The position numbers and the translations under genes are program-made. Shown here piece by piece: positions 33,392 through 45,374 of a stretch of 64,000 bases of DNA (position 1 is the first letter of the stretch; every line of letters starts with the position of its first letter). The notes beneath the pieces are model-generated. The model had not been told where the DNA came from and made no database searches. It saw only the letters and a program-made list of their open reading frames with translations. The DNA comes from Coniochaeta sp. PMI_546 (taxonomy: Eukaryota; Ascomycota; Sordariomycetes; Coniochaetales; Coniochaetaceae): the NCBI GenBank assembly GCA_021432605.1, contig MU271145.1, positions 2,666,001-2,730,000 of the forward strand, given 5' to 3'.

Positions 33392-34326
33392 GGTCGAGCT
33401 TGCCTGGGTGTTATTGGTTTTTTTTTTTGGCTTTTTTTTTGTCTGAGAGTTTTTTTCCCCCATGCCCCCATCAATTGCATTGTCCCTGATCTCTACTGTA
33501 TATTTCGCTGTGGCAGGAAACTCACGAGGGCACTACGAGGTGACTATACAGTCACAATCTACGTAGCTGCCTGGTTGCGATGTATTGATTTGATAGGCTT
33601 GATTGCAACTCAATCGCCCAGGAGGGTGCTATACAGCATGAAGTGGCTTCGACGGTGCAACATGACATCACGTAGGGTCTGACTGAAACCCGAGACGCAA
33701 AGAGCTTGACTTGTGTCGAAGGCTGAGGATTACCCGGTGCTTGTGTCGCGGTTTGCTCGAAGAACCACGCATCGTGTCTCTGCACCACGAAGCATTCATG
33801 AGTGAGTGGCCTACTAGATATATATTCAGGCGGCATGCTCCCCGGGGGGATCGTAGGGCTACCTGCATGTTCGGGAGTGACAAGCGCTGTTGTGGTGTCA
33901 AGGATTCATAGTTGATGTCTCAAGGAATCCGTGATGCCTATTGTCTCTCACGAGGCTACCAGCATATGAGTTGAGGAGGTGGAGTCCCGTGGTCCTAAAG
34001 CGCTCCGATCACTCCTCGAACCCAGTACAGGATGTGGTATACTTGCAACCATGGCAGAAACACCTTGTGGGGAGTCGAGTTTAATGCAGAAGAGTAGATT
34101 CCCTGTGACACGAAAACTGGCCATCTACCACGACTCTCCAAAGTCCCGCAAGGGTACTTCGAGTGTCTGGTCATCTATCATGGCTGTTGTTTGCATACAT
34201 GTTATGGGGAGATGCTCATACCCTGGGCACGTTTTGCAGGTCAAGAAAGGGCAGCATCTTTATGGCTTGGATCAACCAAAAAGAAAATACTACTCATGGA
34301 TAAGAAGTTGCACCCTCCCAAGAGTC

Positions 34327-34342
34327 CTGTCTAGCTAGACAG
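34327..34342. repeat. 16-bp perfect palindrome
   Basis: CTGTCTAGCTAGACAG is its own reverse complement and sits in gene-free sequence. It could be a dimeric factor site or chance. Confidence 0.3.
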
Positions 34343-36709
34343 TCTATACCCCATAATTATACGATAAACAGACGCTTATCCTACGAGATATATTGGTGCA
34401 TAATCTGTACAAGTACCTTGTTCGTGTCCACCGGTTCACGCAAGGCGGGCATGAAGAGGTGAGTACTCATTCTCCTTCGCGGTATCTGGTCCCATAACCT
34501 TGCAGTCCCAAGCTACATAGATGACACCCGATGCGGCATACCAGTCGCCCATCGCATGAACAAGTCTCGGCCATTCTTTCCTTGTAGCGATGTGGAGCTC
34601 TCCCGAGCCACGCGCCGAACGGGCATCGGTCTCATGCTTCCAGGCAGAGCAAAAGCGGACTGGGCAGGCCGAAGACACCCTTGTATGGCAAGATCGTCCA
34701 TTTCCACGCGAAGAGGCAAAATGGACCCCAAGAAGCGGCTTTGCATTGGACTGGGGAGCCACCGAGCAGCCGTCCGAGCGTCCAAGGTTTATGCTTCGGA
34801 GCAGTTCTCGAAGACAGTCCAATCATGAGCCAAGCCAGCGAGCACAGTCTTTTGCCTGGTAAGGAGTACTCACGTTTCAGGAGCCGATCATATTGGACCC
34901 TGTGGGTTGTAGAAGTTTTCGATGGCTTCGGGAGCGGAAGCGCTGCAGTCATCACTTGTACGTTGTTGGATTTAGTCAACCCGTTGGCCTCTGGAGGCGG
35001 CTGATTACTTAGGACTGCCACGCAGGTATCTTCTACCCGACAACATCTTCGTCCGCCTGCATCGTTGTGACGTATGTCGGCAAAATCTCATTCTCTGTTG
35101 ATGCAGTTTGTGCAGACCAACTCTTTCTAAGGGCAACCTTCCTTCCAGGCCGGTAACAGCCGAAGTAGAAGAAGTGACAGCATGGCATGATAGTTCAAGA
35201 TCTTCAGCGCCAACAGGGGTACCGGCCCGGAGGTGTCCATTCAAGTCCTGGCTCTGGCGGGAGAGCATTGCCGGGATGGCTACAGTGATGTGCTTGAGCG
35301 AATTGGGTTTGTACCACGAACTTGGATGTATTCAAGCTGTGGAGAAGGAGTTCAGACTGGGGCGACAGACGGGGTTAGAATGTCACGTTTCAGACCTCAG
35401 TTGCTAAGCGCAACGACGCTGTCGCGGTCCAAGCATTCGCGATGCCTACTTACCACTCTCGTCACCTCATATGTCACGGCTAGCAGCGCTGCACTGACCG
35501 CGGCAGTATTCGTGTTGCTCTGGCAGCGTGGTCGTGCACTTCGTACCTTGCATATGCAGACTAGCACATACCATGGTCCGCAGGCGCATCAACTTGAGGA
35601 GGCAGGGGAATGAACGGTATTCTGAAACATCTCGACAAGGAAAAGGCAAGGATGTCGGAAGTACGACTGATCGATTCAGCCTCAGATCACACCCTCCAAG
35701 CTCTCACGTCTCCCGTGATTTCGAGGCTGGTATTCTTGCGACCGGGGGCTAGAAGCGCTGGCGACCTGAAGTTAATTCCCAGCCGCTTTGTTTTCCGGGG
35801 CGGCAGATGGCACATCACCAGCTTGCGATAGCCTACCTATGTGCCTTCAGTCACTTTATCAGCCGAACCGTCTCCCATGCACTTGAGACGGCACAACACC
35901 AAGCTCCGGGCATAGTCGAGAGTCAATATCGGTATACCAGGACAAGTTATAGTGCTGCGAGCATGGTCGCTAATTCAGAAAGACTACTGGTAGGGTGTAA
36001 TATATATATAACTCGTACCTTCAGAGGACCTGGTTGCTGATTGAAGTGTAGCTTGAAAAGACTCTGCAATGTATCGTGACTTGCAATGAGTGATCGTAGA
36101 CATGAAGATCGGCACAGCCGAGAGTCCATATCAGGATGTCGGGCTGATAAACATTACATAAAGATCGCGAAAGAAGCTCTCATCGCTGGCTTCTGGAATG
36201 ACATGAGACGGCGTGGTAGTCTTGAGTGTTGTGTTTCATGCCCCTGGAAAGGACCGAGGGTCGTCAGGGAGACCCACAATTGGGAAGAGACGTCCGCACG
36301 AAACAAGACCCACCTATCACCATAACTGAGGTCCCTCTCGTGGCGCTTGTTTCGACTTCTGCATGACGTGCACTGAGCTTCTTCCGCATCCTTTCGCCAT
36401 GGGTTTGCCTTTTGCTCACCAATCACGTCCCAGGCTGTCTATCGGTCCTTTCTACTCCTACTGCGTATTCGAGTGCCGCTTGTGCCATCTGCTGCTATCT
36501 CGTTCTGATGTTAGGGTCACTTGCTCTCATCGGCCGACCGAAAGAGACAGCCACATTCATGTACGACCCAGGCACATCGACATGACTATTTCCAGGTTAG
36601 ATGTGGCAGTGACATGCAATGTCACTTACTTTCCATCACTGAGGTCTTTTCTCGTAAAGATAACGGCAACAATTAGCAAGTGGCAATCGCAACAGCACGA
36701 GTCTGCCAT

Positions 36710-37414
36710 TGTTTCAAAGGGATTGCGCAGATCAGTCTGTCTCCCGTCTCGTTGTTTCAAAACGCTCAGATGTGCTAGGTGAATATTCGCCTTTGACGTT
36801 GACTAGCCGCCTTACGGGCTTCAATGCCCTTGGACTGAACATGGAGTCGGCACCTTGCAATGCAATCCCAGTTCTTATCCTCGGCTGCTGCCCCCCATGA
36901 CCGATCGACGACCTCTCCCTCACGGGATGCTGTGTCTTCCCGTCAGAACACCATAGGTCGCGGCCGGGTCACTGAATGGCCGCCCTGAAGTTACAAGCTG
37001 ACGGCGGCAAGGCCTTGCACCAATCTAACCTAACCACTGATCTGGGTAGACCGATTCTCTGCTGTGAGATGACAGAGCCGCCGGGTCGACCCAAAGGCGG
37101 AGCGCGCTGTCGAAGAGCGGCCGGCAGGCCGCAGGCAAGAGAGTTCTATTCTTGGGCTTAGCCCACTATCGAGCTTCGCTGCGATCCTAGCCCTCTGCGG
37201 GGAGAACAACGCTAACAGGTTGGCTAAATCTGAGGGAGCCAATCAGCATCCTGAAGAGCTTACCCTGTCAGCGTCCGAGCGATACGCAGCCAGCAAGCAA
37301 GCCCGCCCAGGGACGATTGGTTCGGATGGTGCTGTACGCCGCACGCTGGCCATGACACTAAGATCCAGATTTAAGCTTAGGCTAAGTTTGGTGTTCGTGC
37401 AAATATGTGAAACA
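36710..37414. promoter_or_regulatory. Cluster of Ste12-type (PRE) heptamers in the STE12 upstream region
   Basis: Exact TGAAACA/TGTTTCA heptamers occur at 36710-36716, 36753-36759 (both minus orientation) and 37408-37414 (plus). Two more lie outside at 35623-35629 and 33141-33147. TGAAACA is the pheromone-response element bound by Ste12. The distance to STE12 (5.5-6.2 kb) is large, so a role in autoregulation is speculative. Confidence 0.25.
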
Positions 37415-40400
37415 GGCACAGAGAATGTCCCTGGTCGCCCTAAGCGGGCAGAGGCTGGAATTTCTGAGCTGAAGAACAACGTCAAAGGTCCCCACTGCGT
37501 ATCTCCGTGTCAAGGACTCATGTGATTGAACTTACAGAAGATGATTGACCTAAGAAATCGAGCTTGGTAAAGACCGATATGAGCGCATAAGTCTCATGCA
37601 ATGTCCATTCTCGAGTAGCAAGCTCTCGATGAACTCGTTTTGAGCGGTAACATGAACGAAGGTAAATAGTATGTCTCCCTCAAACTTTGACCGGCGCAAT
37701 CGCTGCACACACGAATGCGATCGAGCATACATGTATTATAATCGAGATTGTGAGGGGCTCTGCAGGTTGTGGTGGGGAGGGTAGCGATCACGAGGCGATT
37801 GCCCGTGGCCGGTCCTCCTGAGTGTCCTCCTCCTGCTGCACAAAGTTTACGGCCGGCACACAGAATCCTACCACGATATGCCTCCCCGCAAGAAGTAGGT
37901 ACCTTCTAGGTGTATACTTACTCAGGGGTACTATGCACCAAATCCGGCGGTATGGACGGCAGCAAACATCACAACGCTGGCTTACAAGGCACAGGTGCGA
38001 GCCAGGGCCGGCAGGACGATCAAGAAAGCAGCAAGAGCACGCAAGCACACAAGCACAAGAGTAGCGGCAAGCTGCTACCCCGTTCTTCCGATACTGCAGG
38101 GCTACCGCAGCAGGAGCCGGGAGCTGGGAGCTAGGAGCTTGGCCAGGAACCGGTTGTTCAGTTAGGACTTGGACATCAGTGTTTGCTGTCACATCGCTCC
38201 TTTCTACTACATAGTATGGAGTACGTGTATCTACCTGAGGTCTCGAGTTTCGGATTATGCTGGGATGGCGATCAAACCACTCTCACTTCCCTTTCCGGCC
38301 ATGCTGCGAATCCCCCACTTTCCCTTCTCGCGAAGGCGACGCCGACCTTCGGTTGCATTGTTCGCTCACCGTATTACTACAGTATGTAAGTGCAGTAAGT
38401 CTCGTCGGAGCTTCTGCCCTTCCTGGCGTTGGTTTGCCAGGAATGATGGTACGGAGGACTAAGGTTCTGGGTGCTGACGACGGGAGCGTATTGATGCGGA
38501 AACTCAAGCAGCATGCATTCCGCATCGCGCTATCATTTTCAGATGTTTACACCAGTAAACAATGGTGAAGGCAGTATCAATGCTCAACAAAAACCGTGAT
38601 TCGACCAAAACTAACGGCAATGCTGGTCAAGGACTTACGCCTCCAACGTGGCAAAGGTCTACCTTACCTTATTTAGCCACCATGATTGACATCCACATAT
38701 ATCTATTCTAGAGACTTAGCGCCCTCAGAACCTCTACTGTAACTGAGTGGCTGCCCGTGAATTCTACTTGGAATGTCCTCGCGATACGATAGCTTCTCAA
38801 TGAGCAATCAGTGAAGAAGAAGCAGAGTTCTCGGTGTTGATTCGCCAGGCTTCGTCAAGGCTGGAGATGCTCTTTCTGGATCACATCCAACAAAAGCTTA
38901 GCGCCGGACTCTGAGACCCAGCTATTTTCTGAAGCACTCCGGCAGACGCGTTTCAGATTTGCAGGCCTGTCTTCGCCGCATGCGATTTTTGTGCGTCAGT
39001 GGATCGCGTGGCTTGGAGGTGCCCCACTCTAGCAGTGCTCATTAGCGGTCCACCAGTTGTGACGTTCAGACTTCAGAGTGGCTTGTTGACTTGTTGATGC
39101 GAAGCGATTCAAGACAGTACAGCGAACAAGGTAGGCAGAGACCGGACAAAGTCGGCGAGACACGTCTTGATCAGGATGATTACCTCTAATTACGCAGTAT
39201 GCTAAGGCAGACAACATTGTCTTAGTGATGTCTTACTTGAGATGAGAACGGACATGGTTTGGAAGACCCCATGCACACGATCCACCACAAAAGGACAATC
39301 ATGTTCTTGGAATCTTAGCTGCTCACTGAGGTCTGTCCGCTCATACTATAGTAAATTGGCAAAAGCAAAGCTTGACAAGGCAAATGCGAGCTCGGATGTG
39401 TTGACAGACGACTTGAGTCAGCAGATTGTTGTTGCTGCAACGGTCAGGAGAACGGAGATTGCGGTGGAGAAACCAAACAAGTGCAAAGTTCTCGGCAACA
39501 CCCTGCCCGTCTGTGCTTTAACGCGAACCGACCCAGATGCTTCTGGATCGTACAGCATAGAAGCATGCCGGGACTTTACATGCAATCATCGCATCATCTC
39601 AGCCATTTCGTTCTTCTTTGTTGAGTTGCTGCCACTGATTTTCGGTTCCCGATCCACAATCGCCCTGCGAGCAAGATGCGGACTCGGCAGACCTATGCCG
39701 GAGTAGTGTAGTGTAGACTATGACAGGCGACATCTCGCTTCTTCCCATGCCCGCCAACAACGACACAGTGTGGGGATATTCTAGATTTCTGGCGGAACAT
39801 GTCAAGTGACTTCCTTGCTACGGGGACCTCAGACTTATTCCTTTGTCATCACTGTGATCTATCAGTACGACGCGACAGCTTCGGCACCAAAACCTTCAGT
39901 GCGGTCATTTCCGCATCATGCGGACTTCTACTCTTTCGTAATCACCACAGCTGACGGACTTAGACGGGCCGCCCGTCCTGCGTCCGCTGTTCTGCACGCT
40001 TTCATGCAACAGACCTTGTCAGGGAGACCGAACTGGGTGATACTAGGACAGTAGATTACGCGTGAGAGTGAACAAGGAGAATCTTATTTTCCACCTCATG
40101 CAACGATACCTGAGGCGCCATCGCAACCATACAGAAACCGCAGTAGGAAACTGCCTGAGCTGCCCCGACAAGCAGGGCTGGGGCCTCGTGGCATTCAACC
40201 GCACCCGGTCTACTTTGCTGCATGTGGATTTGCGCTGAGACTTACGCTGTGTATCTTAGCGTTTTTCGCTTCAAGACCGGGCCAATATTACTTGCTTTGT
40301 TGGAAGAAGCTACTCGGGATGCAATGTCAACAAATGTGGCCATTTGGCTAGGACTGCACTAGTGTGAAAGTCAGGGATGAGAACATGCCGTATCAACCTT

Positions 40401-41724
40401 GATACCTCCTGTTTGTGCAGCGTCATAATCGATACGGGCAAAGAGGTGGTGGACACACTTGCACTGGATCTGTCAGCTCGCGAGCGCTTTGGGGACCACG
40501 GCCGATCGATGTTATCCAGTGCTTGGTTGCTGTCCGACCCATACTGAGGCCGACTCGGGAGAATGTATAATGCAAAACAGGTCCACTGGCAGCACCCAAT
40601 CGCCAGTCCAGTGAATGCTGGAAAGGCCATGACAGTTTAGTCTTCAGAACGACTGCACTGATCATTCGCAATGCTTCCATCCCATGCTTTGGGTATATCT
40701 GCAAAGCCCGAGACATGTTTCTCCACAGCTGGCGGTACCACTTGCACAAGGCGCTACCACAGCACACTGGGCCGCTTGGCCGTGGGCAGTTCTGAGGACA
40801 GAAGCATTTTGAGAGAGAAAGTTATAACACACCTGCCCGGATGGCCATGAACATTTTGATTGAGACGGGCAGGCAGTGAGCCAAAGTGCTCCCGTGCCTC
40901 CTGTCCAGTTCTACACCAGCAAGTCTAGCATTACCTTTCGACACAAACCGAGAGATGCAAGGAAGCGATCACGGACAAGTCAGATATCAAAAGCCTACAA
41001 CTGCGGTACATCTATTTAATACGCAAGCAGTACGTCACAGGAAGTGTAATTACTGGATGGTTTGGATGCCTTGCTTAGTATCACTGAGGCAGCTCACAGA
41101 TGTACGGTCACTTTCTCAAATACCGAATATATCCTACCTTTGCTGAGTTCTGGCTTGACATGCACCCCCAATAAACCATGATGCAGAAGGGACGTAAGGG
41201 CCGCAAAAAGGTTGAGGAGGGAGGAACACACCAACACCAGATGATCAAAGCAACAGTGCTTCCACGCACTCCAGCAACAAGGGAGGGCATGTTTCGATGC
41301 CCATCGCGAGAGACATGTCTGTCAAGTCTCCCATTGCCTACAAAAGCTCTCCAGTCTTGGGAACCTTAGGTAGTCTATTCGAGAGTCCAACGTCTGTCTC
41401 ACTCAGGCACAGCAGTTATGTATACGGCGCATGGAAGACAGGGTGGCTGCCTTGGGGCTGTCATCGGGCAAATAAGTCAGTAAGAAAGTATCTAGTACCC
41501 CACAGGTATTCGCGGTTACCGCTGCCTTTCCTGACTGGACGTCCTCTCACTTCTCACTTGGCGACCGACTTGGGTGCTTGAACCTCGTCCAACCACACTC
41601 CACTCTGCGGGCTCTTCAGATCTCCACTTTCCTTGCTGGTCTGTCACTTTGACCTTGCGATCCCTGGCCGTGTAGGTTCCCCACCCACCATCATGTCGCT
41701 CCTTCCCTTCTTTTTTAAACCATG

Positions 41725-42914
41725 CTCACCCCTGTCTGTTCAGGTTACCTCGCTCTTGCCCTCACCAAAATCCTGTGCCGGGTGGTCTGTGGTCTCCGTG
41801 GTGCCCTTCTCCCGGTTTGGTTCGCTACATTCGCTCTCGACTGCAGCGTGGACCGCATCCGCCCACTCTACCCATCGCTTCTGCTCTCGCAAGTGTACTA
41901 GGCCTGGCCGCTAGTTCAGGTACTAGCCATTCTGGCCTGTCACCCAAGCGCGAGATTTCATTAAACCCCCCAGGCCTGCCCTCCCCTTCCCACGTCGCGG
42001 TCCCCTTCCGAGATCTCTCTTCCCAAGACTCTTTTTCGTCCTCCCCTCTTTTTCCCTTCCTCACCCACTCCCTCCTCCTGTTTGTGTTGTGCAGGAGGAC
42101 TCCATCAATTCTCTCCTCCTTCCGATCAAACATAAGTTTTTGCATCTTTCGCTTTCAGCCTTCGGCGCGGCTTTGGGGCTACAACAACTCGAGTAACTAG
42201 TTCATCACTGCGTCTACTGGAGAAGCAGCGACGATCACTACACAGCTCAGCCTACACCGTGGACCGGCCCTCTTTGCACGTTTGATAAAACACCAATACT
42301 TGGACCGGTCTTGATCGGTTTCGTTTCACAACACAGACATCTAATTAGTTGTTTACCTTGGTCGAAGGCACGTCGATACTAGTATTCCCTACTAGAATTT
42401 CGCCGTCGTCATTCTGGTCTGGGAATAACACTTCCATTCTTTTGGCATCGTCTTCTCCGGACCTCGACCGACCACCAGCGGAGCTTCCTTACGCAACGCT
42501 TCTTAACCCAGCAACTAAGGTTCGCCGCATCTCAACAACCTTGATTGCCTCACCGGACCTTTCGGTGAAGATTAGGCGCGTGCAATTTTCAATTTAGGAG
42601 CTGGTCTCGTGTCGACAACATTGCATACCTAGGCTGCGCCTAAAACAACACGTCCAGCTTGAAGCAAGACGCCACCCATCGCATTGCGATCAACTATTGT
42701 TCCCTTTCCGTCTTTGTTTGGATAGCATCCTTCTCGTCAGCTTACCACGAGTTCAATCGAGTTGAACTCCGTACTGTCTGGCACATTGCCCTTTTCCGGC
42801 GGCATTATCTGTCGGCCCACCGTCGACAACTAGGCCAGACCTGTTGCCGTATCCAATAATCTGGACGACAGACAGGACACTGGTACCTTCACGTAGTATC
42901 CCGGCTACCATTTC
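41725..42914 (+). promoter_or_regulatory. ATG-free 1.19-kb leader of STE12
   Basis: Between the ATG at 41722-41724 and the STE12 start at 42915 there is no ATG on the plus strand, while CAT (ATG on the other strand) occurs 23 times. The proximal part is strongly pyrimidine-rich (about 41960-42130), a usual sign of fungal transcription start regions. I interpret the stretch as a long 5' untranslated leader kept clear of upstream starts; the exact transcription start is not determinable. Confidence 0.6.
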
Positions 42915-45374
42915 ATGATGTACTCGCAGCAGAATGCAGCGATGGCAGCCCCTCAAAAACCAGAGACGTTCATGTTGAGCACCGAAGCTCAGCAAGCACT
43001 CCCACATGATGCCCAGGTAGCTCTGCAGCAAGTTGATAATTGTTAGTGCACCCGCTCTAGGGCCCGACTTCCTATTACTCATTTGACTTTGATTAACATG
43101 ACTACAATAGTGAAATACTTTCTTATATCGGCGCCCGTTGACTGGCAGCCAGACCAGTACATCAGGAGGTTTCTTTTGCCGACGGGCGAGTACGTTTCCT
43201 GCGTACTATGGAATAACCTATTCCATATTTCCGGAACAGATATCGTCCGATGTCTATCGTTCCGTTTCCAGGCCTTCGGCCGACCAGTGAAGAACTCGAA
43301 GAAGTTCGAGGAGGGTATCTTCTCCGACCTGCGAAATCTGAAGTCAGGGACAGATGCCTCGCTTGAGGAGCCTAAAAGCCCCTTTTTGGACTTCCTTTAC
43401 AAGAACAACTGCATCCGGACGCAGAAGAAGCAAAAGGTTTTCTACTGGTACAGCGTACCACATGATCGCCTCTTCCTCGACGCGCTGGAGAGAGATCTCA
43501 AAAGAGAGAAGATGGGGCAGGAAGCAACGACGATGGCTGTCAGCGAACCCGCACTCTCCTTCCAATACGACTCTTCGCAGTCGCTCTACGAGCAGCTCAC
43601 CAAGGCCCAGCAAGCCAATTCCTCTTCGTTCAACGCACAACCAGTTTCTTTTTCTCAGTCTCAGTCCACCTCTCCGGTGATGAGGGCAATCGACTCAATG
43701 CCACCTCCGCAGATAATCCCACAGTCGATGCCCCCTTTAGGGGACGGGATGGACGCCATGGTTCCTTACGGAGCGATGACGATGGCACCACAGATGGCGC
43801 AACCGATGGTCAAGAGGGAACCTGATTTCGGTCGGATACAGTACAATCACAATGGTGTCCCGATCGCTCAGACACATCAACGCCATGCGTCGATGCCAGC
43901 TTATGGTTTGGAGTACTCGCCTGCGCCTTCGTTCGTTTCGTCACAGTACGAGGATTTCAGTCAACGTGGGCTCTCGTTCGAGCCTTTGACGCCTCCTCAA
44001 CAAGCGTTGGGCATGGGTACAGAGCCTGCCTATATCGCCAATGAGGAGACAGGCCTCTACACTGCCATTCCGGATCATATGAATGGCGTCAATGGTCTTA
44101 ACGGTATGATGCAGCTTCCGCCTTCAAACCTGGCAGGCCCGTCGTTTTCGCGCGCCTACGGTGCCAACAATGTCTACTCTGTGATCGAAGGATCGCCGAC
44201 ATACAAGCAGAGAAGACGGCGTTCATCCATTCCACCTTCCATGTCGGCGACCGCGGCAGCGATTGCAACGGCTACTGCGGCACATCGGCCTTCAGATCTC
44301 CGTCGGTCGGTTTCGGCGTCTGTCGGCCCTGTTGCTGAGGGTGACGAGTCTGCGGACAACTCCCCCCCAGGCCTGACCTACAGCAACTCAGGCTTATCTA
44401 TGCAACAGCACAAGGAGATTCTTGATTTGTCCCGACACGGCACGCCGTTGTCAACGGTCGAGGGTAGCCCTGCTCTGAACCCTATGTCGTTGCACCATCA
44501 ACAGAGCTTGCCACAATTCGACGGGGCCGACGACCTGGTCCCTCTGAACGAGCAACATCGACAGGTCATGCAAGCAGGGCCAAATGCAGTCCGCAGGGCT
44601 CGCTCGGCCACAGTTATGGAACTTGGCAACCCCTATCCGCAGAAGTCCCATTCGTGCCCGATTCCGGCGTGCGGTCGGCTCTTCAAGCGGTTAGAGCACC
44701 TCAAGCGGTAAGACCGGAGAATCATTTCATTTGTAAACTGTGAACCGCCTGCCATGTATCTGACTAAAACTTCCAGACACGTGAGAACACATACACAAGA
44801 AAGACCCTACATCTGCCCTTATTGTAGCAAGGCATTCTCCCGATCAGACAACCTAGCACAGTATGCCCCAACCTTTCCTTACTGTAACTTTCTTTTGTTG
44901 TTTTTTTGTCACTTGATACGCAGCATGTTGTGCGTGTGGTATGTCAACAGCGATAGAAGAGCAATCACCGCCAAGTCACCACACAGCAGCAGCACAGCAG
45001 CATCATCATCACAAGACGTCAAAACTGCCCTTCCTACGACATGTACTGATCTTATACCCCTCTACAGGCACAAACGGACACACGACCGTGGCGATGGAGT
45101 CGAGGGTAGTTTCAACCTTTCGGCCGAAGAAGAGGAGGAATACTCGGGCGAGGACCAGCTGGGCTCTCTCGACGACGCCTCTCCAACGTCCGAGACGGGA
45201 TATATTACGTCTTCCTTGAACTCGGTCGCCAACAGCCACCACACGCCACCGTCCAACAGTATGATTCAACAAGTCAGCATGGGCAACCCACAAGGCTACA
45301 ACAGTCTCCAAACGCTGAGCATGCCTATGACGATCAGCCAGCCACAAGCCATCAACGCAGGAGGCATGATCTGA
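42915..45374 (+). CDS. STE12: Transcription factor Ste12 (SteA), STE domain plus two C2H2 fingers
   Basis: Exons are 42915..43041, 43111..44707, 44777..44860 and 45068..45374 (introns 69, 69 and 207 nt), giving 704 aa. The first junction creates [15 protein letters not shown], the start of the fungal STE DNA-binding domain (about 40-160). A Gln/Ser/Pro-rich middle follows, then two C2H2 zinc fingers unique to filamentous-fungal Ste12: [23 protein letters not shown] (two parts, about 557-579) and [21 protein letters not shown] split across exons 3 and 4. By family it is the nuclear effector of the Fus3/Kss1-type (Pmk1) MAP kinase cascade, controlling mating, hyphal fusion and, in pathogens, host penetration. 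Exon 3 is 84 nt and intron 3 is 207 nt and stop-free, so alternative splice forms stay in frame. The leader is unusually long and ATG-free. Confidence 0.97.

Larger units (their letters stand above)
33035..41724. other. 8.7-kb gene-free region between NOC3 and the STE12 leader
   Basis: Open frames here are short, mutually overlapping and without resemblance to proteins or mobile-element domains. I found no transposase, reverse transcriptase or terminal repeat. Base composition is not AT-rich, so this is not an obvious RIP-mutated island. Visible items are poly-T runs (about 33419-33455), a degenerate tRNA-like segment (33339-33391), a 16-bp palindrome (34327-34342) and several Ste12-type heptamers. 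It may be an extended regulatory region of STE12, hold non-coding RNAs, or contain eroded genes I cannot recognise. Confidence 0.5.

Noticed and set aside
33417-33455. Runs of T that could be an RNA polymerase III terminator
   Set aside because: They follow the tRNA-like relic, but the relic lacks a working structure; homopolymers of this length are common in these intergenic regions.
34436-34822. Minus-strand frame of 128 codons in the gene-free interval
   Set aside because: Its C-terminal part looks somewhat protein-like (VHAMGDWYAASGVIYVAWD), but I could not extend it by any consistent splice model and recognise no family. Worth rechecking with RNA-seq.
41693-41914. 73-codon ATG-led frame upstream of STE12
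   Set aside because: Low-complexity translation of a pyrimidine-rich tract; probably lies upstream of or at the transcription start.
33035-42914. Possible transposon or virus fossil in the long gap
   Set aside because: No terminal repeats, no polymerase, integrase, transposase or capsid-like segments, and no AT-rich RIP signature could be seen.
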